From Arcticibacter tournemirensis (GTDB lineage: Bacteria > Bacteroidota > Bacteroidia > Sphingobacteriales > Sphingobacteriaceae): a stretch of DNA of 64,000 bases. Positions 18,801 through 26,420 of this stretch are shown piece after piece; within the stretch, counting starts at the first letter, position 1, and every line of letters starts with the position of its first letter. A program made the position numbers and the translations under genes. Below the pieces are notes generated by a model. It saw nothing but the letters and a program-made list of their open reading frames with translations. It made no database searches and was not told where the DNA came from. The stretch is from positions 4,092,001-4,156,000 of the forward strand of contig NZ_VFPL01000001.1 in assembly GCF_006716645.1 (NCBI RefSeq), given 5' to 3'.

Positions 18801-20070
18801 CATTGTCAAATGTAAGAGAAGTGATTGCGTCATTTTTTAATTTGATGGGAGAGTTGTAGGAGTTATAATAAGTGTACTTCTTTGTTTTTAAGTTATATAA
18901 ATTCAGTCCGTTCGCTGTTGTTCCTACCCAAAGATTGTCTCCATCTTCGAGTATAGAACGAATGTGATTTCCAGAGAGAGTATTAAGATGACGTGGGTCA
19001 CGTTGGAGGGTGTAAAACAACTTTTGATTTAAATCGCAGTAATTAACGCCGCCTCCAAAGGAACACACCCATAAACATTGAGAGCGGTCTATTATGCATC
19101 TGGTTAATGACCGCGAATTCAGGCTATGCTGCGAACTTTGATCATCTACTCTTTGTATAAAGTTTAAATTCCTGTCTAGCCGGATTAATGCTGATCCTCC
19201 ACTGATCCAATAGTCTCCCTTACTACCCTGCATGATATCTCTGACAGAGAAGTTATCGGGCATTGAATAGGTTAGGAATATGGTTTGTCTCTTAGTTGCT
19301 GCAGAGGAATTAGCAATCGGCCTCAGAATCATAAGCTTCTTCCCGTTTGCAATCAGCAGATTAAACTGATTATCAAAATATAGTCGCGACAGATTAGAGT
19401 CGCCAAGACCATCTACAGGAACCGGTTTGAATTTTTTATTTCTATCGAAAGTCCATAAACCTTTGTTGCCCGACAAATAAAGCAATCCGTCTTTGCTGTT
19501 TGCCATATCTGAAAACCGTACATCGTCACGTGGCATTTGTATTCTTTCTTCGTATACATTATTTCCGTCTACAGAATACATTTTCAATATACCATCCGTA
19601 ATCCCATAAAGCACATTTTTTGATGGTGTAAGTAATTTAGAAAATGGAGGCACTACGTACTTTTGCAGTTTAGGGAAATCCAGGTACCGCTCTGTCCCGG
19701 GATCAAAACATTGTAATCCGTCTTCCGTACCCAGCCAGATCCGGCCTGTCTCATCCGAGGCAATGCATCTCACCCGGTTTTTAAACGCATTATTTAGCGG
19801 GACATTAACATTATAATATTTCCTGATAGAATAGCCATCGTAGCGGCTGATTCCAAAATATGTTGCTACCCAGATATATCCATACTTGTCTTGCACTATA
19901 TCATTAGCATCTGTGTGTGACAGGCCTTCATCAACTGTAAGATAATTAAACTGGTAGGGAAAAGACCGGTTTTGGGCCAACAAAGGAACGGTTGAAAAAA
20001 CAAGAGGAAAAAAAAATAATAGAGTTATAATTCTCTCCCTCATCATTTCAAACCAATATTTAATGTTCAT
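15892..20070 (-). CDS. hybrid two-component system sensor/regulator (HTCS)
   Basis: The 1392-aa protein fuses a whole two-component system. In order: signal peptide (about 1-32), periplasmic two-component-regulator propeller repeats (many LWVGT/IWIGT-type blades, about 40-690), a Y_Y_Y domain (about 720-795), a membrane helix (about 798-820), HisKA with the phosphorylated His near 863 in NISHEFRTPL, HATPase_c with NLLNNGFKYTEPGG and SDTGIGI, a receiver with Asp about 1189 in IISDVMMPVMDG, and an AraC DNA-binding domain (about 1290-1392). HTCS proteins bind an oligosaccharide in the periplasm and switch on the neighbouring SusCD locus. It faces the GH2 gene. Confidence 0.96.
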   Translation of the reverse strand: MNIKYWFEMMRERIITLLFFFPLVFSTVPLLAQNRSFPYQFNYLTVDEGLSHTDANDIVQDKYGYIWVATYFGISRYDGYSIRKYYNVNVPLNNAFKNRVRCIASDETGRIWLGTEDGLQCFDPGTERYLDFPKLQKYVVPPFSKLLTPSKNVLYGITDGILKMYSVDGNNVYEERIQMPRDDVRFSDMANSKDGLLYLSGNKGLWTFDRNKKFKPVPVDGLGDSNLSRLYFDNQFNLLIANGKKLMILRPIANSSAATKRQTIFLTYSMPDNFSVRDIMQGSKGDYWISGGSALIRLDRNLNFIQRVDDQSSQHSLNSRSLTRCIIDRSQCLWVCSFGGGVNYCDLNQKLFYTLQRDPRHLNTLSGNHIRSILEDGDNLWVGTTANGLNLYNLKTKKYTYYNSYNSPIKLKNDAITSLTFDNAHNLWIGTGSGIDILKAGGTELWRPKGSDQFPGYIIETIVKDCYGNIWFGNHMNNFGVIWKDESNTYHVKYYDEGYFIHADDKKPQLFVSSTRGLKRVLIDAKGNILKTFHYNASSKPNSLTSDYTYPICKQNDSVYWVGTIGGGLNRLSLNLKNNSYTIRPYTSNYGVFKDVESMEIDNAGNVWMGGNGLERLDPKTGKLIRYDKNDGLQGNSFKVGSSYKGASGRLYFGGINGLNYFYPEQIKPSHIVAHPVLTDILITNQRPQYGKQGPAKNSIEEAISYTKELTLNYLQNNFLVSFSSMNYANPLKSQYRYKLVGFDKEWRYTNGGNPTAAYSNLDFNTYKFIVEATNIDGIWSANQAQLDITITPPWWKSTAAKMLYGLLILSGLAGIYIYQARWHRLKREIEVRALNEKKREEMHQQRLELYQQQLQFFTNISHEFRTPLTLILGPLEKLMGHSNSSALSNSYQLMLRNAKRLMNLVSELMNFKKAADSVIKLQVQPLAINNFCKELVSEFQDLSLGKDIHFKLIDHTETGDDQLTNYFDIQILEKILLNLLNNGFKYTEPGGEVSLEIFFDLENFKPSFQNEFQLLNDGFRAEKYIYFGVSDTGIGISGESIHRIFDRYYRVSKDHLGSGVGLALVRSLTQLHKGDIYVYSERQRGTEIIIGLPWGDENYTEAEKAPEGTELEPKLEAVDHSILLPLTLKENDKDEDLKIQKYILLVDDNRELRSFLKQAFEKHYHIYEAADGREALEIAAEKVPDLIISDVMMPVMDGIEFCKRVKEQFETSHIPFIILSAKDTLDSKLEGMGSGADFYFEKPLSMDLLQLTVQNIFEQSKKLKHRYINDYLAEATELVHSEKDKEFLQKLLDIIEENIQDTDLDVDFLCKHLYISRTKLYQKIKSVSDLSVSEFIRTIRLKKAIQIMTHEDVTMNEVADRIGLQSSSNFSRAFKKEFGKSPLQYIRSLKK

Positions 20071-20331
20071 TGATTACTATATGGGATTGGCTGGTTTCAG
20101 GTGTTATGTCTAACTGTAAAGCGAAGGTCGGCAAAATATTAACCACAATCAAGCTAGTGTGACGAGCAGCATAAAACAACTACCGTACGGTTGGTCATCA
20201 TCACTATACTATCTTTTATTCACATCTGTTTGAAGAGCTTAACAAATTAGATTTCGCATAGTAGAATTAATAAGGCATTATCCTGCCGGCAAGAAATAGA
20301 ACTGTTCGGTAAAATGATCCGCCTTTCAAAC

Positions 20332-20853
20332 TTATGTGCGCCTGCTTTCTTCATATGTGGGGCCGTACATTCCCGGTACCTTATTCCCGGTAGCACGCAG
20401 GTAAACAATCATTTCGCCACGGTGATGATATATATGATTAAATAGAAATCCACGTGCAACGATTCCCCTCGGCATGGGGCCAAGAACCACTTGCTCTCCC
20501 AATTTCATCGTCCAATTGGCCTGCAATTTCTCCTCGGTAAGTGCTTTCAAGGCAGTGCGGGCTTTTTCAACGTTACTTTCAAAAAGCGCCAGCGTAGCTT
20601 TAATATCATTGGTATCACCTCTCTCCAACTGATCCGCTGCCATATCATACACATCTTGCGTTAGCGTACCCACGTACCAATAGTAGATAGTGGCAATGTG
20701 TTGCGCCAGTTCCCCCATTGTCCAGGAGGAATCTGAGGGTTTGTAACCAAGGTCTTTTTCTGGAATAGCCTGTAATAATTTACGTGTGCTGCTTACTTCA
20801 TGTTCGAACTCTTGTGTCAGGTATTGCAATATCATAACCAGATAGTTTTTCAA
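20332..20853 (-). CDS. DinB family protein
   Basis: This 173-aa protein has the four-helix DinB/YfiT-like fold. The metal-binding histidines are visible at H52 (MGELAQHIATIYYW) and in the NHIYHHRGEM segment (H140, H144). DinB-like proteins bind a divalent metal; some are thiol-dependent transferases, others have no known role. It stands alone, divergent from the AraC gene at 20971, with no membrane segment or signal peptide. The specific function is unknown. Confidence 0.88.
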   Translation of the reverse strand: MKNYLVMILQYLTQEFEHEVSSTRKLLQAIPEKDLGYKPSDSSWTMGELAQHIATIYYWYVGTLTQDVYDMAADQLERGDTNDIKATLALFESNVEKARTALKALTEEKLQANWTMKLGEQVVLGPMPRGIVARGFLFNHIYHHRGEMIVYLRATGNKVPGMYGPTYEESRRT

Positions 20854-20956
20854 TAAAGATAATAAAGATGATCTGCTCTAAATTGTTTTTTTGATTCTTG
20901 TTTCATAGCTTGCATGACAGTATCCAAATACACAAGGCATCAACAGGGGTTATACA

Positions 20957-20964
20957 TATATTTG
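20957..20964 (+). promoter_or_regulatory. Bacteroidota -7 promoter element, probable leaderless start
   Basis: TATATTTG matches the TAnnTTTG -7 consensus exactly. It ends 6 nt before the ATG of the AraC gene at 20971, so transcription would start at or beside the start codon. No TTG is found at the usual -33 spacing. Confidence 0.55.
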
Positions 20965-20970
20965 TAATGT

Positions 20971-21753
20971 ATGCGTATTCAATCCTATGACATCCTCCCT
21001 TCTTTGCAGCCGTATGTTAAGCTAATCTGCACAATGGAATGCGATGAAGATGCCGATACCAGCTGTATCCGCGTACTGCCGGACACTTGCGCAGAGATTT
21101 TTTTTAATTATACCATTGCTCCTGTTGCCATCATCAACGAGGAATTATATAAACGCAGTATTGCTACTTTTCGAATGAGCAAGCCAGCAAATGTTCAAAT
21201 GCGGAAAGGGACGGGGGTTATTGCAATTTGTTTCCACCCGGGCATGGCATATCGTTTTATGGATGTCCCCATGCATCAGTTAGCCAACAAAACGATCGGT
21301 CTTGCCGAATTATGGGGTTCTCTGGCGGCAGAACTGGAAGATAAATTGGCAATGCTTAGCAATAACGAGGCTCGCGTAAAGCTGTTACAGAGTTATTTGG
21401 TTAAGAAGATGGATTATGGCAATTATGATATGAAAATTGCCTGCTGTTTACAACAGGTACGTTTCTCTGGAGGCATGATTCCTATTGAAAAGCTAGCTGC
21501 AGACCTCGGAATCAGTCAGCGCCATCTTTCAAGAAAGTTTCAGGAATGCGTGGGTTTGTCGACAAAAGAATACCAGCGCGCTTTCCGGTTCATTGAATCT
21601 CTCGGCCGTCTCAAAAGACATTCCGCAAAATCGCTGACTGAGGTTGCCTATGAAAGTGGTTACTACGATCAGGCACATTTTATCCGGGATTATAAAGAAT
21701 ATACCGGATACACACCCAGGCAGGTAGTGCTTGCAAGGCATATCTTGTATTGA
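20971..21753 (+). CDS. AraC family transcriptional regulator with DUF6597-like N-terminus
   Basis: The 260-aa protein has an N-terminal sensing domain (about 1-140; LQPYVKLICTMEC and the FHPGMAYRFMDVPMHQL region) resembling DUF6597, and a C-terminal AraC double helix-turn-helix (about 155-255; LAADLGISQRHLSRKFQECVG and EVAYESGYYDQAHFIRDYKEYTGYTPRQ). The start is consistent with the family and with the -7 element just ahead of it. It precedes two DHFR-like genes on the same strand, 63 nt upstream of the first, and may control them. Confidence 0.9.
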   Translation: MRIQSYDILPSLQPYVKLICTMECDEDADTSCIRVLPDTCAEIFFNYTIAPVAIINEELYKRSIATFRMSKPANVQMRKGTGVIAICFHPGMAYRFMDVPMHQLANKTIGLAELWGSLAAELEDKLAMLSNNEARVKLLQSYLVKKMDYGNYDMKIACCLQQVRFSGGMIPIEKLAADLGISQRHLSRKFQECVGLSTKEYQRAFRFIESLGRLKRHSAKSLTEVAYESGYYDQAHFIRDYKEYTGYTPRQVVLARHILY

Positions 21754-21816
21754 TGTCCGTTTTGTACAATTATTTGAAATCGATACTATTGATTTTTGCA
21801 GTATAAATTAACTATC

Positions 21817-22359
21817 ATGCGAAAACTAATATTAGGACTGGCCATTACATTGGATGGTTACATTGAAGGGCCGAACGGCGAATACGACTGGTGCTTTACA
21901 GATCAGGACTATGGATTAAACGAGTTTTTCGAACGTATTGACGCGATGTTTATCGGTCGCAAGAGCTATGTGGTAAACCAACAATACAGCGAGAACAATA
22001 ACGGTCAGGGTATCCCGGGCATGCCTGCGCTGACGGAATATGTATTCTCGGCATCGTTGAGTTCGGTAAAAGAAGGCGCTGTATTGGTATCGGAGAATAG
22101 TCTAGCCCGGGCGCGGCAAATCAAAAATCAACCGGGAAAGGATATATGGTTGTTTGGCGGAGCTTCCCTGTGCGAGGCCATGATGAAGGAGGGATTAGTC
22201 GATGAACTGTGGCTGTCGGTCCACCCAATTTTACTCGGCAGCGGCAAGCGCTTGTTTCATGAGCAGGACAGACGATCCTATCTTACGCTTTTGGAAAGTA
22301 AAACATACGAAACCGGGCTCGTTTCGCTTCGTTATAAAGTAGAAAACAGAATTATATGA
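21817..22359 (+). CDS. dihydrofolate reductase family protein (RibD C-terminal type), copy 1
   Basis: From the ATG at 21817 the product is 180 aa. It shows the RibD-C/DHFR-like Rossmann variant: MRKLILGLAITLDGYIEGPNG-type start, FIGRKSYVV, DIWLFGGASLCEAMMKEGLVDELWLSVHPILLGSG. An earlier in-frame ATG at 21796 adds seven residues not expected for the family. Such proteins bind NADPH, but true folate reduction is not established. Its stop overlaps the start of the next gene (ATGA), indicating translational coupling. Confidence 0.88.
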   Translation: MRKLILGLAITLDGYIEGPNGEYDWCFTDQDYGLNEFFERIDAMFIGRKSYVVNQQYSENNNGQGIPGMPALTEYVFSASLSSVKEGAVLVSENSLARARQIKNQPGKDIWLFGGASLCEAMMKEGLVDELWLSVHPILLGSGKRLFHEQDRRSYLTLLESKTYETGLVSLRYKVENRII

Positions 22360-22925
22360 GAAAAATAATTTCATTTATGCACATGTCACTTGACGGCTTT
22401 GTAGCAGGGCCGGCCGGCGAAATGGACTGGATTAAAGTTGATGAAGAGATTTTTGACTATGTTGGAAAACGAATAAGCAAGGGCGATACTGCATTATATG
22501 GCAGGGTAACTTACCAGATGATGGAAAGTTACTGGCCTACAGCGGCAGACAAACCAACTGCTACCAGGCACGACATCGAGCATTCAAAGTGGTATAGTAA
22601 CGTTCAAAAAGTTGTTTTATCAAAAACGATGAAAGACGAGAACTTAACCAATACAAGAATTATAAGCGACAATATTTCAGACCGGATAAATGAAATAAAA
22701 CAAGAGGAAGGAACAGACATCCTTCTGTTTGGCAGTCCAACAGCCACACACACCCTTATTCAGTTGAACTTAATTGATGGCTATTGGCTATTTGTCAATC
22801 CGATTATTCTTGGACGAGGCATTCCCTTGTTTGCAGACATCAAAGACAAAATAAAATTAACTCTATTGAATAGCCGGCAATTTACTTCGGGGGTAACGGA
22901 ACTCAATTACATAGCAGAAAGATAA
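22356..22925 (+). CDS. dihydrofolate reductase family protein (RibD C-terminal type), copy 2
   Basis: The 189-aa protein is a paralogue of the preceding gene: HMSLDGFVAGPAGEMDWI at the start, ALYGRVTYQMMESYWP, and TDILLFGSPTATHTLIQLNLIDGYWLFVNPIILGRG. Its ATG overlaps the upstream stop by four bases, so the two are translated together. The two copies differ enough that they probably form a heteromeric or functionally divided pair rather than a recent duplicate. Substrate is unknown. Confidence 0.88.
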   Translation: MRKIISFMHMSLDGFVAGPAGEMDWIKVDEEIFDYVGKRISKGDTALYGRVTYQMMESYWPTAADKPTATRHDIEHSKWYSNVQKVVLSKTMKDENLTNTRIISDNISDRINEIKQEEGTDILLFGSPTATHTLIQLNLIDGYWLFVNPIILGRGIPLFADIKDKIKLTLLNSRQFTSGVTELNYIAER

Positions 22926-23033
22926 TCAACCAGTCCTGATAGCTTGCAGCATATTTTTAACTTTTACCGGTCCGGCACAATCATCTTGAAGCCTGACGGG
23001 TGTAGTTATTAATAAATTAACGACCCCGCCACT

Positions 23034-23062
23034 GAAGACGCTGTAATTGATACAGCGCCTTC
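23034..23062 (-). terminator. hairpin downstream of the 388-aa lipoprotein gene
   Basis: Twelve-nt arms (23034-23045 and 23051-23062; core CGCTGTA/TACAGCG) pair around a 5-nt loop with one wobble. The hairpin sits between the convergent DHFR-like gene and the lipoprotein gene. Neither side has a clear T-tract, so it may be a 3'-end stabilising hairpin instead of a true intrinsic terminator. Confidence 0.45.
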
Positions 23063-23140
23063 GGGCGATCCATCGGTGGTGAGCGATTCTGAGACGATTC
23101 AGCCGGACAGGCTTACCGCAGGGACTTCATCTTTCTTCTA

Positions 23141-24307
23141 TTAGTCGTAAACCGAAATAGCAGTGATAACCGAACTTGTTGTCTCTTTATTCTCTATGTC
23201 TATAAGCTTATCATTCCTCCAATAACAGGCTAAACCACCCTGTTCTCCTGCAACATATACATTGTTGCCCTCTGTTCCAATGAGTGTTGCTGATCCATAA
23301 GGGACACCGGCTTTGGTAGGGAGATCAAACTTATTTGTTACCAGTTTGCCGGTATTGGGATCTAGTTTAAGCGTTACATAGGCACACTTATTCGATCCGT
23401 TTTCGTAATACGGCAGATAGACTGTATTGTTAACGTAAGCCCCTTTGTTAATGTGAAAATTTGCTTCTGGCATTTCCGCCTGGTACAACTTCACCGTATG
23501 ATCTGTGAGATTTATAGTAAAATAGAACAAGCCGGTAATGGGTGTGCCTGCCCTCTTACAAGCGACAATAGCAATCAGGTGATTATCATCTTTGGCAAAC
23601 AAATTTTCCACATCGATATAAATGTGTCCTGGTACCTCCAGTTTATAATCCTGAATCCAGTTGTCTTCTCTAAATACCTCCAGAAATGTCTTTTTGGTAT
23701 CAGGACTTAGAGATTTAGACACAATTAAACCCTTGCTGGTACCGCAATGCCATGCATAACCATTACCGTTTGGTGTTGGTGCCAGTGGGTGAGAAGTAAT
23801 CTTTCGGGTCTGGCCATCGATTTTATAATAGTACGAATTAACGCGCTGCCCCGGCATTCTGCCTATTGCAATAATATAGGTAGATCCGTTGTAACTTGTA
23901 CAACCTTGTGACCACTCTACATATGAGGGATCAAGTTTTCGGCCCGCAGACTCTGAAAATGGGGTACTTTTCTCCAAAAACTGGCATAACCGCGAACCTT
24001 TTCCATCAGTCACTTCGTTGCCATAATACTCAATGCCTTTCCCTACCCCGTTGGGAGTTACAATTGACCTTTCGTAAAAACCAGTTACAACCAGGCTCTT
24101 ATGTTTATAGGAAACAATCGATGTATCACGTCGCTTGCCCTGCCATTCTGTAGGCACATAGTTATCGCCCACCCTCGTCAGACCAAAAAGCAGGGGGTCA
24201 TTTACCGGTTCCAGCTCTTCCTGCTTAGAAGGCTCATTGTTATTATTCTTTTTACAGCCTGCTGATACCATTACAGCGGCTATAATTATCGTATAAACTT
24301 TTTTCAT
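23141..24307 (-). CDS. lipoprotein of unknown function, probably beta-propeller-like
   Basis: I do not recognise a named family. The 388-aa protein has a lipoprotein signal (VSAGCKKNNNN, Cys18), an acidic linker, then repeated beta-strand units of the type 'GNNVYVAGEQGGLACYW' and 'NGSTYIIAIG', which suggests a WD/propeller-like fold. It begins 30 nt after the YceI stop, so it is probably in the cupin-YceI operon. Such lipoproteins often face the periplasm or cell surface. No catalytic motif was seen. Confidence 0.7.
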   Translation of the reverse strand: MKKVYTIIIAAVMVSAGCKKNNNNEPSKQEELEPVNDPLLFGLTRVGDNYVPTEWQGKRRDTSIVSYKHKSLVVTGFYERSIVTPNGVGKGIEYYGNEVTDGKGSRLCQFLEKSTPFSESAGRKLDPSYVEWSQGCTSYNGSTYIIAIGRMPGQRVNSYYYKIDGQTRKITSHPLAPTPNGNGYAWHCGTSKGLIVSKSLSPDTKKTFLEVFREDNWIQDYKLEVPGHIYIDVENLFAKDDNHLIAIVACKRAGTPITGLFYFTINLTDHTVKLYQAEMPEANFHINKGAYVNNTVYLPYYENGSNKCAYVTLKLDPNTGKLVTNKFDLPTKAGVPYGSATLIGTEGNNVYVAGEQGGLACYWRNDKLIDIENKETTSSVITAISVYD

Positions 24308-24337
24308 TTTTAAAATATTGATCGGACACCACGCTAC

Positions 24338-24958
24338 CTATTTATCCTGGCCGGTGTCGGACATAATTTTAAGTTTAATCTCCACGTCAGGTAAAAGATA
24401 TAACGGTTCTTCAGGATCGTTATAGCTCGTCATCCCCCACTTAAGTCTGTTTAGCTTGAAAGATGCCCTGGCAATTAATTGGGCTCCTTCTATAGTTATG
24501 CTGGCTGGAAAACTTATCTGATGCGTCTGGCCGATCATAGTAAAACTACCCGAGATAAGGTAATTGGCGTCTTCCGCTGCATCGGGGTCGTCAGACTGGT
24601 AAGGGCCTGCTTCGGTAATATGAAATTCGGCATGGGGATGAATAGCAATGTTGAAAAAATCCGGGCTTTTCAGATGTGTTAACAACTGCTCTTTTTGCTC
24701 GTCGGGCAAATCGTAATTCTGGATACTGGCGATTGGAATTTTAAAGTCACCCCCGTTTACACGACCACCTTTGTCAACTGTTAAATGGCCTTGCACAACA
24801 AAAGAACCGACATGAAAATGGTCCGGTGCACTCCCTTTCCATTCTATCTTTGAGGATTTTTCATTAACGGCATATATTTTCGCATCAGATTGATCGTCCT
24901 TGCATCCGGCGTATATTGACAGCGCCAGAGTGGCTAATAGTAGGTGTTGTATTTTCAT
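24338..24958 (-). CDS. YceI family lipoprotein
   Basis: From the ATG at 24958 the protein is 206 aa with a lipoprotein signal (LSIYAGCKDD). The rest matches the YceI lipocalin-like fold: SSKIEWKGSAPDHFHVGSF near the start, ADFxI-like strands, and LKWGMTSYNDPEEPLYLLPDVEIKLKI at the end. YceI proteins bind isoprenoid-type lipids in the periplasm. The track-length start at 25000 would overlap the upstream cupin gene; the inner ATG gives a correct signal peptide and a 22-nt gap. Confidence 0.9.
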   Translation of the reverse strand: MKIQHLLLATLALSIYAGCKDDQSDAKIYAVNEKSSKIEWKGSAPDHFHVGSFVVQGHLTVDKGGRVNGGDFKIPIASIQNYDLPDEQKEQLLTHLKSPDFFNIAIHPHAEFHITEAGPYQSDDPDAAEDANYLISGSFTMIGQTHQISFPASITIEGAQLIARASFKLNRLKWGMTSYNDPEEPLYLLPDVEIKLKIMSDTGQDK

Positions 24959-24980
24959 TTTATAGGCTTGTATTAAGAGA

Positions 24981-25451
24981 TTAAAAAATTGTAATACCAT
25001 AGGATAAAGTCATCCTTTTTGTGAGGTGGGCAATAAATTCAGTGGAAGGCGGGCCTTGTGGCGGTGTTACTACTGGTTCGCCGATACAAGGCTTGCTGAA
25101 CTCTATAAAGTATTCCCAGAAGTTGCCTGGAGAGATTAGTGTAAGAAATCTGACTTCACGGCTCAGGATCTTAAACAAATGAGGCACCTTTCGGGGCGCA
25201 AAAACCGCATCGCCGGCTTTCACATGTATCTCTTTCCCGTCAATCTGAAAAAACATTTCGCCGCTCAGCAGATAGAAAGCCTCGTCTTCGTCGGCATGTA
25301 GATGCATGGGTGGCTCTGCTCCTTGCGGCAGTACCATTTCCATTAATGCTAATGCTCCGCCCGACTGCCCTGGCGAGATTAGTGTTCTGACGTAGCCCCC
25401 ATTATATTCACGGTAGACTGTCGCCACTTCACTTTTCAATTCTTCTGACAT
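24981..25451 (-). CDS. cupin domain protein
   Basis: From the ATG at 25451 the product is 156 aa, without signal peptide. It has a single cupin fold with motif 1 PPMHLHADEDEAFYLLSGE and motif 2 GDAVFAPRKVPHLFKI, giving the usual His-His-Glu-His metal site. Family members include quercetin-dioxygenase-like and binding proteins; the substrate is not deducible. The longer reading frame (to 25559) adds an unlikely basic leader. It is the first gene of a probable cupin-YceI-lipoprotein operon. Confidence 0.88.
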   Translation of the reverse strand: MSEELKSEVATVYREYNGGYVRTLISPGQSGGALALMEMVLPQGAEPPMHLHADEDEAFYLLSGEMFFQIDGKEIHVKAGDAVFAPRKVPHLFKILSREVRFLTLISPGNFWEYFIEFSKPCIGEPVVTPPQGPPSTEFIAHLTKRMTLSYGITIF

Positions 25452-25691
25452 ATTATTTGATTGTTTTATTTCCGGCAAATTTTTGAAAGGAAAAGAATGC
25501 AAACAAATTAAGTCGATGTATGCGCTGTTCTGTCGATGGAAAGCAGCATCAGTTGCCAAAAGGCAAAACTGTTAATAGTTCGGCCTTTAACAGAAAAAGC
25601 AGTTCCCAGTCACCGCAAATCCATTTCCGGCAACGAAAAACCAGGCTGATGAGACGCGGGTGCAAGATTCAGCGGTTCGCGAAAGTTGAAG

Positions 25692-26420
25692 TCAGGCACC
25701 AGAACTGAATCGCTTTTGACATTCGAGCTTGTAATTTCTCCCAATAGGCAGCTCCTTTCCCAAAACCTGCACGTAATTAGGGTGAAAACACTCAATCTTA
25801 TCCAGAGGAACGATAAAAGAACGATGAATCCGGACGAAAGCGTTTAGCGGCAGCAGCTTTTCCATGACGCCGATCTTATGTTTTGAAGTAAGTGTGCGGT
25901 CTTTCAACACAACTTTTATATAGTCCTTGAGACTTTCTATCCAATAAATTTCTGAAGTATTGATCTTAACCGTGCGACGCTCTATACGCAGGTACAAAAA
26001 ATGGTCGTTATGCGCTGTCTGGGTACCGGCTGATTCGGCGTTATCTCTTATGAGTTGCGGGCCTTTAAACACAGAAAGGACTTTATCCATTGCTCTCAAA
26101 AAGCGTTCGAAGGGAATGGGTTTCAAAAGGTAATCCAACGCACTGAGGTCAAAGCCATCGAGCGCATATTCCTGATAGGCCGTGGTAAAGACCACTTTGG
26201 GAGGCACCCTCAAACTTCTGACAAGGTCGGTACCGCTCAACCCAGGCATCTTAACATCCAGGAAAACCAGGTCAATCCTCGTTGATTGCAGCAGTTGAAA
26301 AGCCCTGATCGCATTATGGCAGGTATCAACAAGTTCAATATCAGGAAAATTGGCAAGATACTTCTCAATCACTTCTATGGCGTGGGGCTCATCATCGATA
26401 ATTAACGTTCTTATGGTCAT
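25692..26420 (-). CDS. LytTR family response regulator
   Basis: The 242-aa protein has a receiver domain (1-120; acidic pair DDE at 9-11, phosphoacceptor D55 in LVFLDVKMPG, K in LLKPIPFERF) and a LytTR DNA-binding domain (about 138-240; RRTVKINTSEIYWIESLKDYI, FVRIHRSFIV). Its ATG overlaps the stop of the kinase gene by four bases (ATGA), so the pair is translationally coupled. The regulon is unknown; the serine hydrolase gene next door is a candidate. Confidence 0.93.
   Translation of the reverse strand: MTIRTLIIDDEPHAIEVIEKYLANFPDIELVDTCHNAIRAFQLLQSTRIDLVFLDVKMPGLSGTDLVRSLRVPPKVVFTTAYQEYALDGFDLSALDYLLKPIPFERFLRAMDKVLSVFKGPQLIRDNAESAGTQTAHNDHFLYLRIERRTVKINTSEIYWIESLKDYIKVVLKDRTLTSKHKIGVMEKLLPLNAFVRIHRSFIVPLDKIECFHPNYVQVLGKELPIGRNYKLECQKRFSSGA

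Noticed and set aside
25452..25559. Longer start for the cupin gene at 25559
   Set aside because: The 36 extra residues do not resemble the family and the MSEELKSE start at 25451 is typical.
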